This document shows positions 10,169 through 23,300 of a stretch of DNA of 64,000 nt, piece after piece (positions within the stretch are counted from its first letter, which is position 1; each line of letters opens with the position of its first letter). A model generated the notes under the pieces. The model saw nothing but the letters and a program-made list of their open reading frames with translations, did no database searches and was not told the DNA's origin. Origin of the DNA: Ramazzottius varieornatus (lineage: Eukaryota > Tardigrada > Eutardigrada > Parachela > Ramazzottiidae); NCBI GenBank assembly GCA_001949185.1, contig BDGG01000001.1, forward strand, positions 2,807,324 through 2,871,323, read 5' to 3'. The position numbers and the translations under genes are program-made.

Positions 10169-12133
10169 CTATAAGTACGAGAAGTGCATCCGAAGTAGCG
10201 GTGAAAGATCCTCCACGTGGGCTTGAGAGTGAGAGAGTGAAGCAATCTGGGGACTTCCATCTTGCTCGCGTAGGCTGGTACCGGTTGCGTAGTCAGCTGA
10301 GCAGTGCTTTCGAATGTACTCTATCAGGTCCCCGTAGACTCCTTCCGAATCAGCCTCTGCATCTAGAAGTCCACAGATATGTAATATATTGCAACCGAAA
10401 TGGTTGTCTACCGCAAGAAGTTTCCAAATGTTCGTTCGAGCAGAATTACTCGTAGGATGGATTGTGCTTACCTGTGAGGCATCTTTGCTCTCCATGGCGT
10501 TCCAGTACTAAAGACAGTAGAGTCCACACCAATGTACCGAACTGTCGGTTACCGCTCCGCCAAATGTCTAAGAAGGCTCCGTGCAAAAAGCTCAGTAAGG
10601 AACTTTCCAAGAAGGATGAGTTGTGCTTGTCCAGACAGTTCGGAAGTATAACTTCGTCAAAGAGGCTGGACAAAAACTGGATTTCTTGGGAGAAACTTGA
10701 TACTTTGTAGTGCAGAAGAAGAACTCCATACGGACGACCTAAACGAACGAAGCGCGTGAACGGGCACTGATAGATGACTCGTAAAACAAACCTTTGACAA
10801 CATTCTGGACGTTTTCGAGTGCTAGTTCTTCAAGCGTTGCATCGAGAAACATGACGAAGGCGGTGAGGATGGAGAACAGCTTCGACAACGCAGAAGGTTC
10901 TCCGTTTATGAAAGCCCCGGCGTAGTCTGCTCTTGCAGTCGTAAGGAACGATCGAACCTTCTGGAGAGTGTTGCTGCTGGAGCAGAAGTCCAGGAGAATA
11001 TTCTCCAGTACAGCCTGCAAAGAACGAAGCATAATCACCACATATGCTCGTTTGCAGATCGAAGATGGGACTTCCCCACCATCGATAAGTCTATCATTCC
11101 AACGTCGCCTGTAGCTGTCCAGCGTCCGTCTAGGTCGAGGCGATAAACAGACGATCCCTTTAGCCCCTTCAGCATCCTAACATGAATCGAAACATTGTTA
11201 TCATGCTGTATCAGCTGAACCGCACTCAAATTACCATATGGTTTCTTGAAGGATAATGTGTTCCGGAAGGACCCGATACTGGTGTCTGTAAACAGAAGAC
11301 TCTTATCGTACGATAAGCTCAACAAAACAGTATGTCTTAATCTGTATCCACTAACCTCAAGCTTTTTGCACCATCACCGGACCATTCTTTGCATGCGCCG
11401 TAAGTGGTAAGTGGGGTAGTTCGCTGGCTCCAATAGGCTGGAATAAGCCTGGACTTTAGTGCTTCCTCCTGTAAGGGCGTCAACGCGTCTGCGCTAAGAG
11501 TAACCATCCTAAGGCTCCGCTGTTTCCCCGGTGCTACTTCCTGACCAACCTTTCCGAAAGGAACTTGCGTCAATATGGTAGCGCTTCTCTTAAGGAATCG
11601 AAGATCTGAAATGCATAAGACAAGTAAGATACAGAAGTTTGCGCGGGCTTGTCCAGCTGAGTCCGCTGACAGCTGTTCCGACTTTTCTCCAGCTTCCAGT
11701 ATAACAATTACCAAACATCCAGCGAGCTGTTGGAGGTTCCAAAGCATCAAGCAACAGCGAGCAACACGACAATAATTACGGCAACGATAGCAATATACGT
11801 GACGAAAATTTTCATTCTTCGGTTAACCGAAGAATGAAAATAGCGCTTCTTCCGTAGTTAACCTAATTTTCTTTTTTAATTAACAGTATCAGACTGTTGA
11901 GATTGCGAAAATCCCGTGCATGCAGAGACTGTACTACAATGCAAATGTTGTATGCTTACGTCATCGCACGATGAATGAGTCACGTTTGTTGAGTTGATCC
12001 GGCGGCCTGTCTCTATCTCCGGCTGGTGCAACTGTAATTTGTTTCGTACGGCTTGCTTAAACGACATGTGCTCCATTACACAGCCCTGCAGTAGACGATT
12101 CCAAGCGTGAGATCCGACTCTTCTCCTTCTCAT
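10169..12133 (-). CDS. TUBGCP5: Gamma-tubulin complex component 5-like, N-terminal half only
   Basis: Six exons (12133-11960, 11726-11356, 11317-11080, 11014-10792, 10738-10472, 10362-10169) close in one frame of 488 residues from ATG to TAG. The order of features follows the N-terminal half of GCP5: a helical segment with LLVLCISDL, then IPAYWSQRT, then SYDKSLLFTDTSIGSFRNTL, then the GRIP1-like helices VLENILLDF and TLEELALENV, and FLSSLFDEVIL. GCP5 normally has about 1000 residues and a C-terminal GRIP2 domain that contacts gamma-tubulin. None of that is found before the stop or between here and the next gene. The intron at 11355-11318 is only 38 nt with a TTGAG acceptor, and the donor at 11079 is weak. 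The gene is either truncated or misread at its 3' end. The family assignment rests on remembered sequence patterns. Confidence 0.5.
11808..11841. repeat. 34-bp perfect palindrome
   Basis: The sequence reads identically on both strands around the centre GGTTAACC, with arms ending in ATTTTCATTC and GAATGAAAAT. No loop. It lies in the first intron of the GCP5-like gene and is not part of the other repeat families here. Confidence 0.85.
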
Positions 12134-12290
12134 CGAGCTGAAGTATCCTCATCGACATCGTTGCCTCTGGTCGGACTATCTTGCACTACGGATGACCTTC
12201 CACGGACATATGAAGCACCCAAAGAGGCGAAAGTAACGTCTTGGAAGGATACAACGCACCACGTATCAACTTCCGATTAGCTGATTCAAA
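12134..12290. promoter_or_regulatory. Divergent intergenic spacer, GCP5-like / CLASP A
   Basis: Only 157 nt separate the start codons of two head-to-head genes, so both promoters must overlap here or in 5' introns. No clear TATA box is visible. That both genes act on microtubules makes shared control possible, but nothing in the sequence shows it. Confidence 0.35.
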
Positions 12291-15200
12291 ATGGCAAAAG
12301 TCGACCTTCGTTCTCGCGGTAAGACTTGACAAATTTGTTTATTTACATTCTTCGAACGAGCGGTAATGTGGGTCTTGGATATATCTCTCTTCGAGAACGA
12401 GTGGAATCAGTGGATCCAAGATGGAATAATCTCTATTCTTTGCGTTTATGTGAAATGAACGTTGTTGCATAATGTGTGTGCTGATCAAGCAATCTAACGT
12501 ATAATTCTATTGTTCCAAAGAATGCTAAGGAATCGACTCTCTTCTTCTTGCAGCTCCGGATACTCGAGATGAACCCGATCTGATCAAAGTAAGAACGAAG
12601 AACATATCTCTTAGCATACGGAATGTGACATCCTTGCCTGTTACAGAGTGCTTTCAAAAATGGAGCAGCTCGAGCCCAGAGTGTGCCACCAAAAGCCCGG
12701 ATGGGAACTGCTGTGAAAGCAAGCGGAGCCAGTAAGTCAACTTGTTCTCGCATTCTTCTTGCTGTGTTCATAGAATGCATAATCATTTAGCTTGACTGGT
12801 GTTGACGAATCATGTCTGTGTTTAGAAGATGCGGGAGCCATCGACGAAGAAGGATTCCAGGCGATGTTCAACGAGTACACGGAGCTTTCGTTAACGTCCG
12901 GAAATGAGGTGGAAAGTGAGCTGAACAAGTTCACCAAAAGGCTGGCGCTGCAGGATGAGGACTGGGAGAAACGAGTTGAAGCGGTAACCAGGCTTTCGTT
13001 TCCGGAAACTGAAAATGCACATCCTTTTCTTCTGTTACAGCTGAGAAGGCTTCGCGGTGTGGTTGTCGCAGGCGGTGCTGAAACCAAAGAATGGCAGAAT
13101 ATGCTACAGTACGTCAGCATTGCGCTTGAACATGGAATCAAGGATCTTCGATCGCAAGTCGTCAGAGAAGCCTGTGTAACTTTGGCGTAAGTACTAGAAA
13201 CCTGCGTTTAGAATTGACTGTTAAAAGCCCATCTTAATGGTCCCATGTTATTTATGCATTAGGTTCATGGCTGAGAAGTTAGGAATGAAGGCTGAACGAC
13301 CGGCAGAGCTGAACTTGCCTGCGTTGTTCATCTTGATTCCAAACTCTGTGAAGATCATGGCAACGTCTGGGATAGTTTGCATCAAATTCATCCTAGCGGT
13401 AAGTAAACAGGAAGAAGTTTTGAATATCGGCTTCCGCCAGTGCATTTTTGATGGATCTGTAATTTCGCATGTGATTATTGTGGAGTTGCGATAATCGATT
13501 GTCTTTCTGTGCAGAATGTGCCGTCGCAGAAGCTCGTTCCATTGATAGTCCGAGAATTCCTCAATTCGAAGTCCAAAGAAGTTCGAAGGTTGGTTGCTTA
13601 TCGATTTTGTCACGTCATCCTGTATAATATTGAACCATGTAATTTGCATTGGATATTTGCAGATCCTGCTGTGAGTTCATATGTTTGTTCTTGGAGAGGT
13701 TTCCAAAGATTGCGTTAGACAAGCACGTTACCATTATCCAAGAGGCCATTAAGAAAGGCCTGACAGATGCTGACAGTGAAGCGCGATCATTTGCGAGATA
13801 GTACGTGCCAACTTTACCATTCTTTTGTATACTTTGACTGAGAATATTTCTTTTTGTCAATACAGCGCTTATTTTGCCTTTGCCGGACACTTCCCATCGA
13901 ACGCCAATGTTCTGTACCAAGGTCTCGACACGGCAAACCAAAAGAAGCTGGATGAGAATGTCTCGCGAAGCGGAAGTCAGTCCTCGCTGAAAACGATGGC
14001 TTCAGCTCTCAGAAAGCCTGCTGTCAATGGCCGCCAGAACGGACCGGACAACTTAGGGTGTGTTTATACAGTTTGAAGCGACATGATCGGTTTAGCATGT
14101 GCCTGGATACAATCGATCTCTGAACACTCAGCCAACTGTATGCAGGTTCATGACTTTTGCCGCTTTTTGTTTCGCCTGACATGTACCTGCATACATGCAC
14201 TGCGCTTAGATATGCAGCCAAGTGTACGCAGATCCATGATTATTGATGCTGAGCCTGGGGTCGTCTTGTTTGTACTTCAGGCGTGTCCTAAACAGCGAGC
14301 TCTTATTACTCTTCAAACGACTATACGTTACATTCATTGTTGCGTTTTGTTTGACAGGTTGGCGGTTGCGCTTAGAATAGGAAGAGATCAAGGTATGCTA
14401 CACATTCGTCTAGACTCAGCGCGATATCTGTTCTTTGTTGTTGTTATTAATTCTATAGCAAGGTCTTGGTTGATCCGTGCGATAAGCCCTTGTGGTTCCT
14501 TTGCAGCTGAGACTGTGGCAGGTCCGGACCCGAAGATTAACCCGAGGTCCACCAGTGCCATTGATATGGGGGCAGCTCGACGTGCCGCTAAAGCGAAGGC
14601 CGTACTTCCGTCGCAGAACCGAGCTATTCGACCACCGACTACCCGACCAACACCGCTGGTGTCTCGGGGCAAAATCCAGCCAAGTCAAACTTACACTCGC
14701 TCACAACGTACTAATTGAATTTCGTACATGAAACTTATGAACATTAGGAAGCATGAAACAAAATTCGTATTATTGTTCATTAGCCGGAAGTCGTTCATCT
14801 TCGCCTACTGGACTTAGGCTGCCACCAGCGCTTAAGAAAACTCCGCACGGTAAGGATAGCCGTGATGCAAGTCCTGGTCGAACAGTTGGCCGGTCGGCTT
14901 ACAAGATTCTACCAAGAAGCAACTCGGCTGCCCGGAGAGATGAGTTCAACAACTCTCGGAAGAACAGTCGAGATGGTAGTCAGCTTCAGAGTGACGACGA
15001 AAGCGAAGCATCGAGTTTGATGTCGGATCACTCGAGTACTCTTGCTCGCTATGTGACTGGCGCCCCTGTAAGTCCGGAATTTATGTTTCTCAGTGTAGAG
15101 GGTTTAAGAATGGGAATGTTTCGAATGTCAATCGGTTTTATTTAGTTGCCGGAGAATCTGCCGGATATTCTCTCACATCTGAGCAGTGGAAACTGGTCGA

Positions 15201-17850
15201 CGAAGAGAGATGGTTTGCTGGCTCTGCAGCAATATATGGGTCGGGAGGAGAAGTTGCTTTCGTAAGTCCGATGTTTGTTGTTCTTGTAAAGTAATTTCAT
15301 GGCTTTTAAGGCAGTGACAATCTTTGATTCTAAATGCATTCCAGGCACAGCGAGATGGAGAAGGTTTGCTCAATTTTCACCAGAATGATGAACGATCCAA
15401 CTACCAAAGTCATCGGAATGTTCCTGGACACTCTCCATGAGTTTGTCCGCATGCATAAACTGGAGTTAGGTCCCTGGTTGTCCACTCTGCTGACGAAGCT
15501 ACTATCCAAGCAAGGAGCGGAGCTGCTGCCCACGGTCCAGTCTAAGATCGACAGACTCTTCGAGCTCATGAGGTAATCGTTGTCGTGAAAACTGTAAGTC
15601 GTTTAGCGGTAGACAGTTTCGATGAATTTCTCACGTTCCTGCATACACGGACGTATGATGGGCTTTGGTCAGCTGTGCATGCAGGTGCGTGCGTCTGGCG
15701 CTCCTACATACATGTCTGACCGCCGTCTTGCGGTGTTGATGGTATGCAGGTATCAGATCTTTCGGCATGAAACATCGATGGAACTGTAGTGTTTGCTCCA
15801 TTGGTTTTCTGTTCCTGCAGAGGATCATTCCCGGCCGAGAGCCAGTTTCAGCATCTCATGCGTTTCATCACGGATGAGCGACAGACTCCCAACGTCAGAG
15901 TGATCGCGGCTGTGCTGAACTACCTCACTGTCTTGGCGCAAGTGAACATGAAGCCGAACGACCTGAAGAACTCGAGCTCATCCCGGCTGGGGTTAACGAA
16001 GATCATCAACTGGTGCATGGATGGTAAAACGCCTGACATCCGCAAAAGCTCGCAGCAGGTGTTGGTCGTTTTGAGGCAGTTGAATGAGCAAGAATTTAGC
16101 GCGATGGTTGATACGCTGGATCAGTTCCTTCGTGTAAGTACACCGTTTCTCTTTTTACGAGTATGAATGAAACATATAACATCCGCTTTCATTAGGAAAC
16201 CGTCATCAAATTAGTCAACGGATATCCACGCCGACCATCTGGCCTCCTCGGAGAACTTCGCGGTTCGCCTGGTCCTTCAACATCACAGCATTCACAAGGA
16301 AGGAAAGCAACCCCGAAAAACATTGCACCTAGCCCCATGACGTAAGTTTGGTTTCTGACAGAGCACAGTTTCAGTTCCCCTAGATTTTTCCCGAGATTTT
16401 CTCTGGGACCTTCGAAATTCAGGAGGCCGACAGACAAGCTCGGCAAGGCTTCCCAAGTGGCGCACGTTTCCACTGTTATGGACGGATAGCGTGCGCCGCT
16501 TGGGAACTCTTGTCGAATTTGTTTGCCGAGCTCCCACTTTTGGATGCTCTTTGCAGTCTCTATCCGGACTGTTTTCTTACCGTGCGTTATGCGTTGTGCT
16601 TCACGCTTGATTGCTTTAATAGGCGAGGTTTCCGTCATTCGCCGGTTTCGTCGCCCTCGCAAGGCTCAGCCGGGAACGATGAGAACCTCAACCCGGAATC
16701 GATACTACAAAGTCTCCGCCAAACCTCTCAGGACATCCAGAAGTATGGCTTCCGCTCTCCGCGTTCAGGTGATGCCAGCGTGGAGCGACGAAGACCAGGA
16801 GGCACTCCAGCTCGCCAACATTCCGGAACGCCACCGCGCCTGTCTGGTGCCACGGCCATGTTCCCACAATACGAAGACCATACCATAGTCCCCATCTATG
16901 CTAGTCCAGAAGAACAGACGGCTTACGTCAACACACTTTCCGCCAGGCTCATCGAAACTGTCCCCGAGTATGTTGTAGCAGAGCAAAAATTAAAATTGAA
17001 CTTGATAAATAGTCTTGAATTTCTGTTTTGCAGTCGACAGTTTTGCATTCTGCGACATTTCCATACGTACATGTCCTTGCTCACCGACGACATTTGGAGA
17101 GACCACATGATGGACATTCTGTCCTTCGTGTACGCTAACTTTCAGAACACCAACCTGGATTGCATTACGTGGGCTCTCGCTTGCTTCACTCGCATACTGC
17201 AGCTACAGCCCGATCGTATGCGAGAGTTCCCAGAGTTGACCATTGTCAGCCTGATCGAAATGCAGAAATGCGCTCCCAAATCCGTAAGCAACCTTTCTCA
17301 ATCTAAAGATGGCTGTGAACATTTCTCCTGCAGAATTCAGCATTCTGTTCTCCTGAATGTTTTTTTGTACTGATCTTTTTCTTCAGGTGGTCAAGGCTGC
17401 AGACGAATGTATGCTTCAAGCCGCTAAAATTTTCCCCTGTGATATCGTCATTCGCATCCTGTTGCCCTTCATCAATACTCGACCGGGTCCGGAGAACGTG
17501 TCCGCGGTCCGTTACTACATTCACATGGTTCGTGAAACTCTGCTGGACAAGCTGGTGCCGATACTGAACGAAATTGTACCGACTTTAGTCTCGGTAAGAC
17601 CCGTGTGGATCTTTTTTGCACGAAATCAGGTCCCAACCTTTGGTGTGTGTGTGTGGTCCGTGACGTTAAGCTTATGTGTTAATGGTACCAATATTTCAGT
17701 CTTTATTGCGTGGTCGTTTGCTTGTAGGCGTACGCGGACCATCGAGAATCCAACATGAGGAAAGAGTGCGTCTACGCACTGATCCATACCCAGACCAAAG
17801 TTGGGGAGGAAATGATGGCGCCATATCTGCAGTCTCTACCGGCCAGCAAG
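12291..17850 (+). CDS. CLASP: CLASP-family microtubule plus-end protein, copy A (last exon unplaced)
   Basis: Nineteen exons in phase: 12291-12318, 12554-12588, 12647-12731, 12826-12983, 13041-13186, 13263-13398, 13515-13588, 13663-13800, 13866-14059, 14507-14707, 14784-15067, 15146-15261, 15345-15572, 15821-16133, 16196-16341, 16623-16967, 17034-17283, 17387-17593, 17728-17850; 1069 codons so far. Residues about 50-330 form the TOG2 HEAT array (EDWEKRVEA; GIKDLRSQVVREACVTLAF; KGLTDADSEARSFARY). A Ser/Arg-rich linker follows. Residues about 494-712 form TOG3 (MMNDPTTKVIGMFLDTLHEF) and 761 onward the C-terminal CLASP domain. TOG1 is absent, as in short vertebrate isoforms. CLASPs bind microtubule lattice and plus ends and promote rescue. 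The final exon (IKLLNLY in copy B) was not found; 18051 onward, reading LSLKLGKN, is the only in-phase candidate. Confidence 0.88.
14138..14195. repeat. Palindromic family 2, copy a
   Basis: Perfect 11-bp arms TGTATGCAGGT and ACCTGCATACA enclosing about 36 nt. A degenerate further unit (ATATGCAGCCAAG) follows at about 14213. It lies inside a CLASP A intron (14060-14506). Confidence 0.7.
15638..15752. repeat. Palindromic family 2, copy b (compound)
   Basis: CCTGCATACACGG pairs with CTGTGCATGCAGG, and a further GGTATGCAGGTA arm sits at about 15741. It looks like one and a half copies of the same unit, inside the CLASP A intron 15573-15820. Confidence 0.65.
16430..16537 (+). repeat. Foldback element family 1, copy 3
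   Basis: Core CCCAAGTGGCGCACG...GCGTGCGCCGCTTGGG, outer GACAAG...CTTGTC arms and a TTTGCCGAGCTCC end. It lies within the CLASP A intron 16342-16622, about 85 nt upstream of the acceptor. Confidence 0.8.
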
Positions 17851-20359
17851 GTAAGTGTTAAACGCCGTTAAAATGTTCATGGACGAACGGCGAAGATGTT
17901 CGCTGGCCTGAATCTGTTCTTCAGCAGTAGTAACTGCTGCTGTTGCCCATCACGCACTGACAGTATAGTAAACCATAGTTCGAACTAGAGAATGATGATG
18001 GTTATTATCATGGTAGATACGACTGCTGCGACTTTATCTCAAACGGACAGTTGAGCTTGAAGCTGGGTAAGAACGGTGCTTTTTTCTCTTTTGGTGTTGG
18101 TTATAGAAGAAGTTTTATTGAAGAACGTGAAATGGCTTTTTTAGTGGTGGTGGCGGCAATGATCCAGATGGCAGAGATGAAGGTACAATGAATACCGGCT
18201 CAGGTGACACTCCGACGTAGAGGCTGGCTGGTTTACTGACGGAAAAACGACGTTCTTTTCGGTTTTTAAGACGCTCTTCCTATTTATTGCTCGTACGTGT
18301 ACTTCTTGCACTGTGGTGTGCGTACTCTGTGGCTGTAAAGGCTGTGTGTCGAATATATATTCCTTTTTCTTGTGTGTGGGAAGAAGGCGTTTTCTGGTTG
18401 TGGTGGACTTCCTCCTCGCTCTTAATTCTTAGCTAGCTGTCTGGCAAATTTTAGCCATGCTTTTGTTTTTCCTCCCCTTTGATATTGACTGATCCTAGTT
18501 TTCTATTTTTGAAGAAGGTTCTGATGTGAATTTTGAGTTGCAAGTGAAGCTTCCGCACATATAAATACCGTCAGCTTCAGTCTGAAGAGTCTAACTCCTA
18601 GGATGAGAAAGGAAGAAGAGTCAGAGTCTTTGGAAGCTTAATTGAATGAAGAGGACCGCGAAGAACTCAAGCTGTGCCGTTGCACCATCTGAGGGCAACA
18701 CCAACCCTGACTTCAGAGACAATTTCCCCTCTTCTCTTTTTTACGAAGTTGTAATGGTGTCGATCAATCGATCTGACTTCCGTTTTCTGGCATGCGAAAC
18801 TTAGGTCTGTTGGGAGTGAAAAGCTGCTAACGAGGCAGGAAAACGATGGGGTGTAAACTATTGATCCTGAAAATAATGGAGTGAGTTCTGAGGGAGAGGG
18901 TAACATCGCGGATTTCCGAGGAGCTTCGAACAGCCAGAGAGGTCCTTGGTAATTCGTCGGTTCGAAGATCTTGGCAGAGAGTAGGGTACAGTACTCTAAC
19001 AGCGGGGACTTTGTAGGCACAGAGATCAATAGAAGCTTCCTAAGTCGCGCTTCTGTCTGATTAGCTTAGGAGGCTCTTGCAAGGCAGAGCTTTCATTGGA
19101 TGTCTTTTCGAACTGCAAATCAGGAATTAATTTTTCGGGGTCCTCCGAGTGACGGAGAAAAGTCTGTAGAAGGCTTACAAGAGCGAGCGATTCCGCCACC
19201 CTGTGGGGTTGTGAGTACCTGCAACAGCCGGCCTTATATCGTCGTTATCGAGAAAACAAAGCTATAAAATTGTTTATGTCCTTGATACATTTCACCGTCC
19301 AACGCCAGCATTTAGCAGGGCCAAGTACAGGTCCCGCTTGTGAGTGATAATATTGTAGTCAAACAGATTCATTGACGCTGGTGAGCTTGGACAATCTTTT
19401 GTAAAGTTTTCCGACTACGCCCCGTTTTTGCGCGAGTGTACAGAGACTAGCAGCTGCTTCCGGCTGTAACCTGAGTTTTGAGTACAACGCAAACCTTGTT
19501 GTGTGCGTTTAACTTTAGACTTGATTGAGCTTTTTTCTCTTGCTTCCGCCTTCTCCGCTTCCCTCCAGCTGTACATTTGGTCGCTGTATTATCGGCCCCG
19601 ATGAAATTTCGGGGAGACCAATAAGCTTTTGTATGTCGACAAATTCTAATTTCGCACAGTAATTTTCTGCCTGCGAAGAGAAAACTCGTGTTGACCAGCA
19701 CATGATCTAATTTGTTGTGGGCCGGGAATCCAATCTGCTATTGATTCAGCCCGCAGCTGTGGCTGGACTGACCGGTCAAACAGGGTCTGAAAGCCACTCC
19801 AGTGCTAAATCCTATCCTTATCTTCGGACCACCGGGCACGGCTATTTCGACCAGCTGGTAAGTCAGCCTTGGTTGGTCAGCGCGATTGTAGCCACTTATG
19901 GATTTCTGCTGATACGCTTTCTGACTTGTTGTACGGTACTACACGCTACATTCCACTTCGACACCAGAAAATCAATATGACTGTACAGTGCGTCCGTTTC
20001 ACCGTGGTACGATTCCCTTATAGAAATCATTGGTCGTGGACAGTGGGCGCCAAAAATTAGTACCCTGGTTTTTACTTGGAAAAACCATTCGGTTAGATAC
20101 GTACTTACGAGCGGCACAATCGACGCATCAAAGAGAACCATTATTATTCTTTCGGACGAACGACGCGCTTTTTCTAAAAGGTATTCTGCTCACAGTGAGA
20201 CGATACAATTCTGCATCTGCATGAATGACTCGATTATTCACTTTACTCTTACATAAGCCGTAACCAGGGAAAGCCGGGGATTACGGTTCAATGGGAGCGC
20301 ACTGATCACGGAATTCATATTACATATTAATAGGCGGATTAGCCACGCCGGAAGGAAGC
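17851..20359. other. 2.5-kb spacer between the two CLASP genes
   Basis: It should contain the last exon and 3' UTR of CLASP A and the promoter of CLASP B. T-rich tracts occur around 18080-18500. An acceptor at about 18050 (AAACGGACAG) opens an in-phase frame that could end CLASP A near 18191. The other open frames, including those on the minus strand at 18667-19029 and 19447-19703, show no family features. Confidence 0.4.
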
Positions 20360-23300
20360 ATGGCTACCTCCAACACTCACCTGTGGAAGAGCGATCAAGA
20401 CTGGATTTTACTCTTCGACAACCTGATGAAGTATCCCAATGGGAGACGGGCTTCCTCTGCTGCCGTCATGACCACTTCTGCTCTGACGCCTTTACAAACA
20501 CCGATGCAGGGTAAGTGCAAACAAATCAATAATATTTTCTTGTTTGTTTTTCCTAGAGTAATAGGGACTATGTTTGCAAGAACTCAATATGGCGCCCATT
20601 ATAAGCTAGGTCTTCGATGGTTTCCTATGCTCCTTCTCAAAGTGATTTCTGCCGTCCTCGCTGAAGTTCAAGTTGTATAGTCGAGCGAGGGTTGATGTGA
20701 TGGACAGATGTCCAGATGAATGCCTGACTCTGGTAATGGTGGCCATTAGAGCGGTGTTATTTTTCAACAACTCAGTGCTTGATGTGGCTTTCGGCATATT
20801 AATCTGTGTGAATAACGACCATTTTGAGCTGGCTGAAAAATTTTCTTCGACCAATATATTGCTCGTTCCTTTTGAAGATTCTGGAAGTTTTATCTACGAG
20901 GAAGTGATATGTATGCCGCAGGGTATAGATTAGTTGATTGAGAGACGTGGTATATGTTTACTTTAATTCCTTCCGGTAAGCACACTCTGCAATATTTTCA
21001 GAAATATTCTCTGACGGAAGGGTTTCTCCAATAGCTTGATTGTTCGCTGTCCGGAGGATTACAGCACAGTTGACTTTTTAAATATTGAATTTCAATTGTT
21101 TACTAAAGCGGAAAGAAAAGTTGTCAGGAGGCAATATTGTTGACTTGTTTTTTGTGCGGCACTTGGCCGGTGCTTGTGACATTTCTGGCCGGATTAAGGG
21201 CGGCACGAGCTTGCCTGAAAGGTTGGCCTGCAGACAATCAGCCGAGCGTGAATTAATAATGAGGCAAAACTGGGCTGAAATTTGTAAAGATAAAGATGAA
21301 CATCTTGTCTTTGAGTTTCTTCGGCGGGTTTCTGCTGTACAAGGGAAATTATCGTCGCTTCATCAGCTTCGTTATGTCGAACCACGGCGGACTCTTCACA
21401 CCATTGCAGTCTGCCAATCACATCTGACGTCCTTTTTGCATTGCTAATGAACAAAATCTGTGGGTCCTTATTTTATCCGCGTATATTTTAGGTTCAGTTA
21501 AAACCGAGAGCTCCGATTAGCTATCATCTTCTGTCGTCAATGAATTATGGTGCAAGCTGTAATCCGAATAATAATGGAGTCACTTGTCCATTGCGCGCGC
21601 GATAGATGGGCTCGTGCGTCGGGGTCGCTCGACTTGCGAAAGGAATATTGAAAAGATAAGAGTGTCAGTGCATGTCGAACGACTTCAAAATACTTTACAG
21701 TGGTGCGCGAATGTGTAGCGGAAAATCAGGGAGCTCGCATGGCGACACTTCCGGTTCTATTGTGTCTCGCCTGATATCAGTTTGACGTGTGTCCACGATC
21801 ACTTCTCTCTACTTCGTCGAATGTGGTGAAGCATGGGATGGGTGTTTTGCTGTCAGGGCTTTTATCCACAGCTTCAAAGTGTGGATTTTCAATGCAAGAT
21901 ACGAAACCCACTCGGAGCTGTGTCAGCGCTCACTTTTGCTTAGTTCTCTCTTCTCCGGACATCCATCTTGGTCTTCCGCAAATACCGGCCTGTTGGTTAT
22001 GCATGATGATCTACCCATGCTTGAAGAATCAATGCCCAAGGGCTGTATGTCGGCATAGTTTGTGAGAAACTTCCCACTACTACTGTAAATCGAACACAGC
22101 CGATATTGTGGGAGAGAATAGTCGATATTTAGACGGAAGAGGGTAGTGTAGGACAGACATAACTGCGACCACTGACACATGACGACTGACGAAAGATGAT
22201 ACTGTGAAATTATGGGCCATTCCCCATAGATGCCTTGGTCCAGGCATGATAGGAATTATGTGTTTCACAGTTGAAAGTGGTACAAGATAGCACTTTGATC
22301 CTCTTTGCGGCCACTGACCATTGAACATCTATTCAAAAATCATTAGGCGAAACGTTTAGGTTGAAATATCGATTCGCGCACAATATGAGCAAGTTACCGG
22401 TACGTCCTGCGGGAATGAAGTTGGGTGTGCCGGCTTTTGTGAATTTCTGTAGAACGAGAGTTTGCTTGCGTGAGATAATCACTGATTTGTTCTGAAAAAC
22501 TGTTTGAAAATTTGGAAACGGCTGTTTTTCCAACATTCTATCTTTCCGCCAAAACAAATATGAGATACTTAAGGACATGTCTTGGAATTCGATATGCTAT
22601 CTTATGCAGCACTGTCGTGCCGGAATTTCTGCTGAGAAAGAAACCCAGCGAGAACGTGCAAAGTGCGCTGATTACTTGTCCATCTTAAGAAGGCGGTGAA
22701 GTGTTTATGGTTAATCGCAATAATTTGGCATTCCGACTTTTACGACAAAGTCCGCCGTAAATACTTGACTCTTCTTCGTTCCATTGTATAGGTGCTGAAG
22801 ATGCTTGATGAGCGAGAAAAAGCCGGTTGATGACAAACTCCGCGTCTTTTGGCATGACTTTATGGGTAATTGTAAGACGAAAACTGGGCTTTGGGTCTTC
22901 CATAAAAGCAAAGGAACAATCCATTTCGTAAATGATTTCTTTCCTGTTTATCTGCGGAACAAAGGCTCGGCTTACGGAAGGCCTCGTAGGGGTCAATTTG
23001 GCGTGAATGCTCATTTGCCGATTCCGACCTTCTTTGTTCGTCTTTGCACAATGGCGCTAAGAGAAGTAATCATTACCACTTCAGTTTCTTGGTCGATAAA
23101 AGTTGCGTGGAGCAATATTAATTTTAATTATTTTTATCGAATATGTCTGGTCGAAGCGTCAGATGTTTTGCATCTGAAGTTTATTGCCAAAGTAATCCAT
23201 CTGCTAAACTAACCCAGATCTCGACAAGTACTCTTTAATCGCCATAACCCTTTCTCTTAAGTCGTCTACCGCCGGTCCACTGTATTACTTTGTAGTCCAT

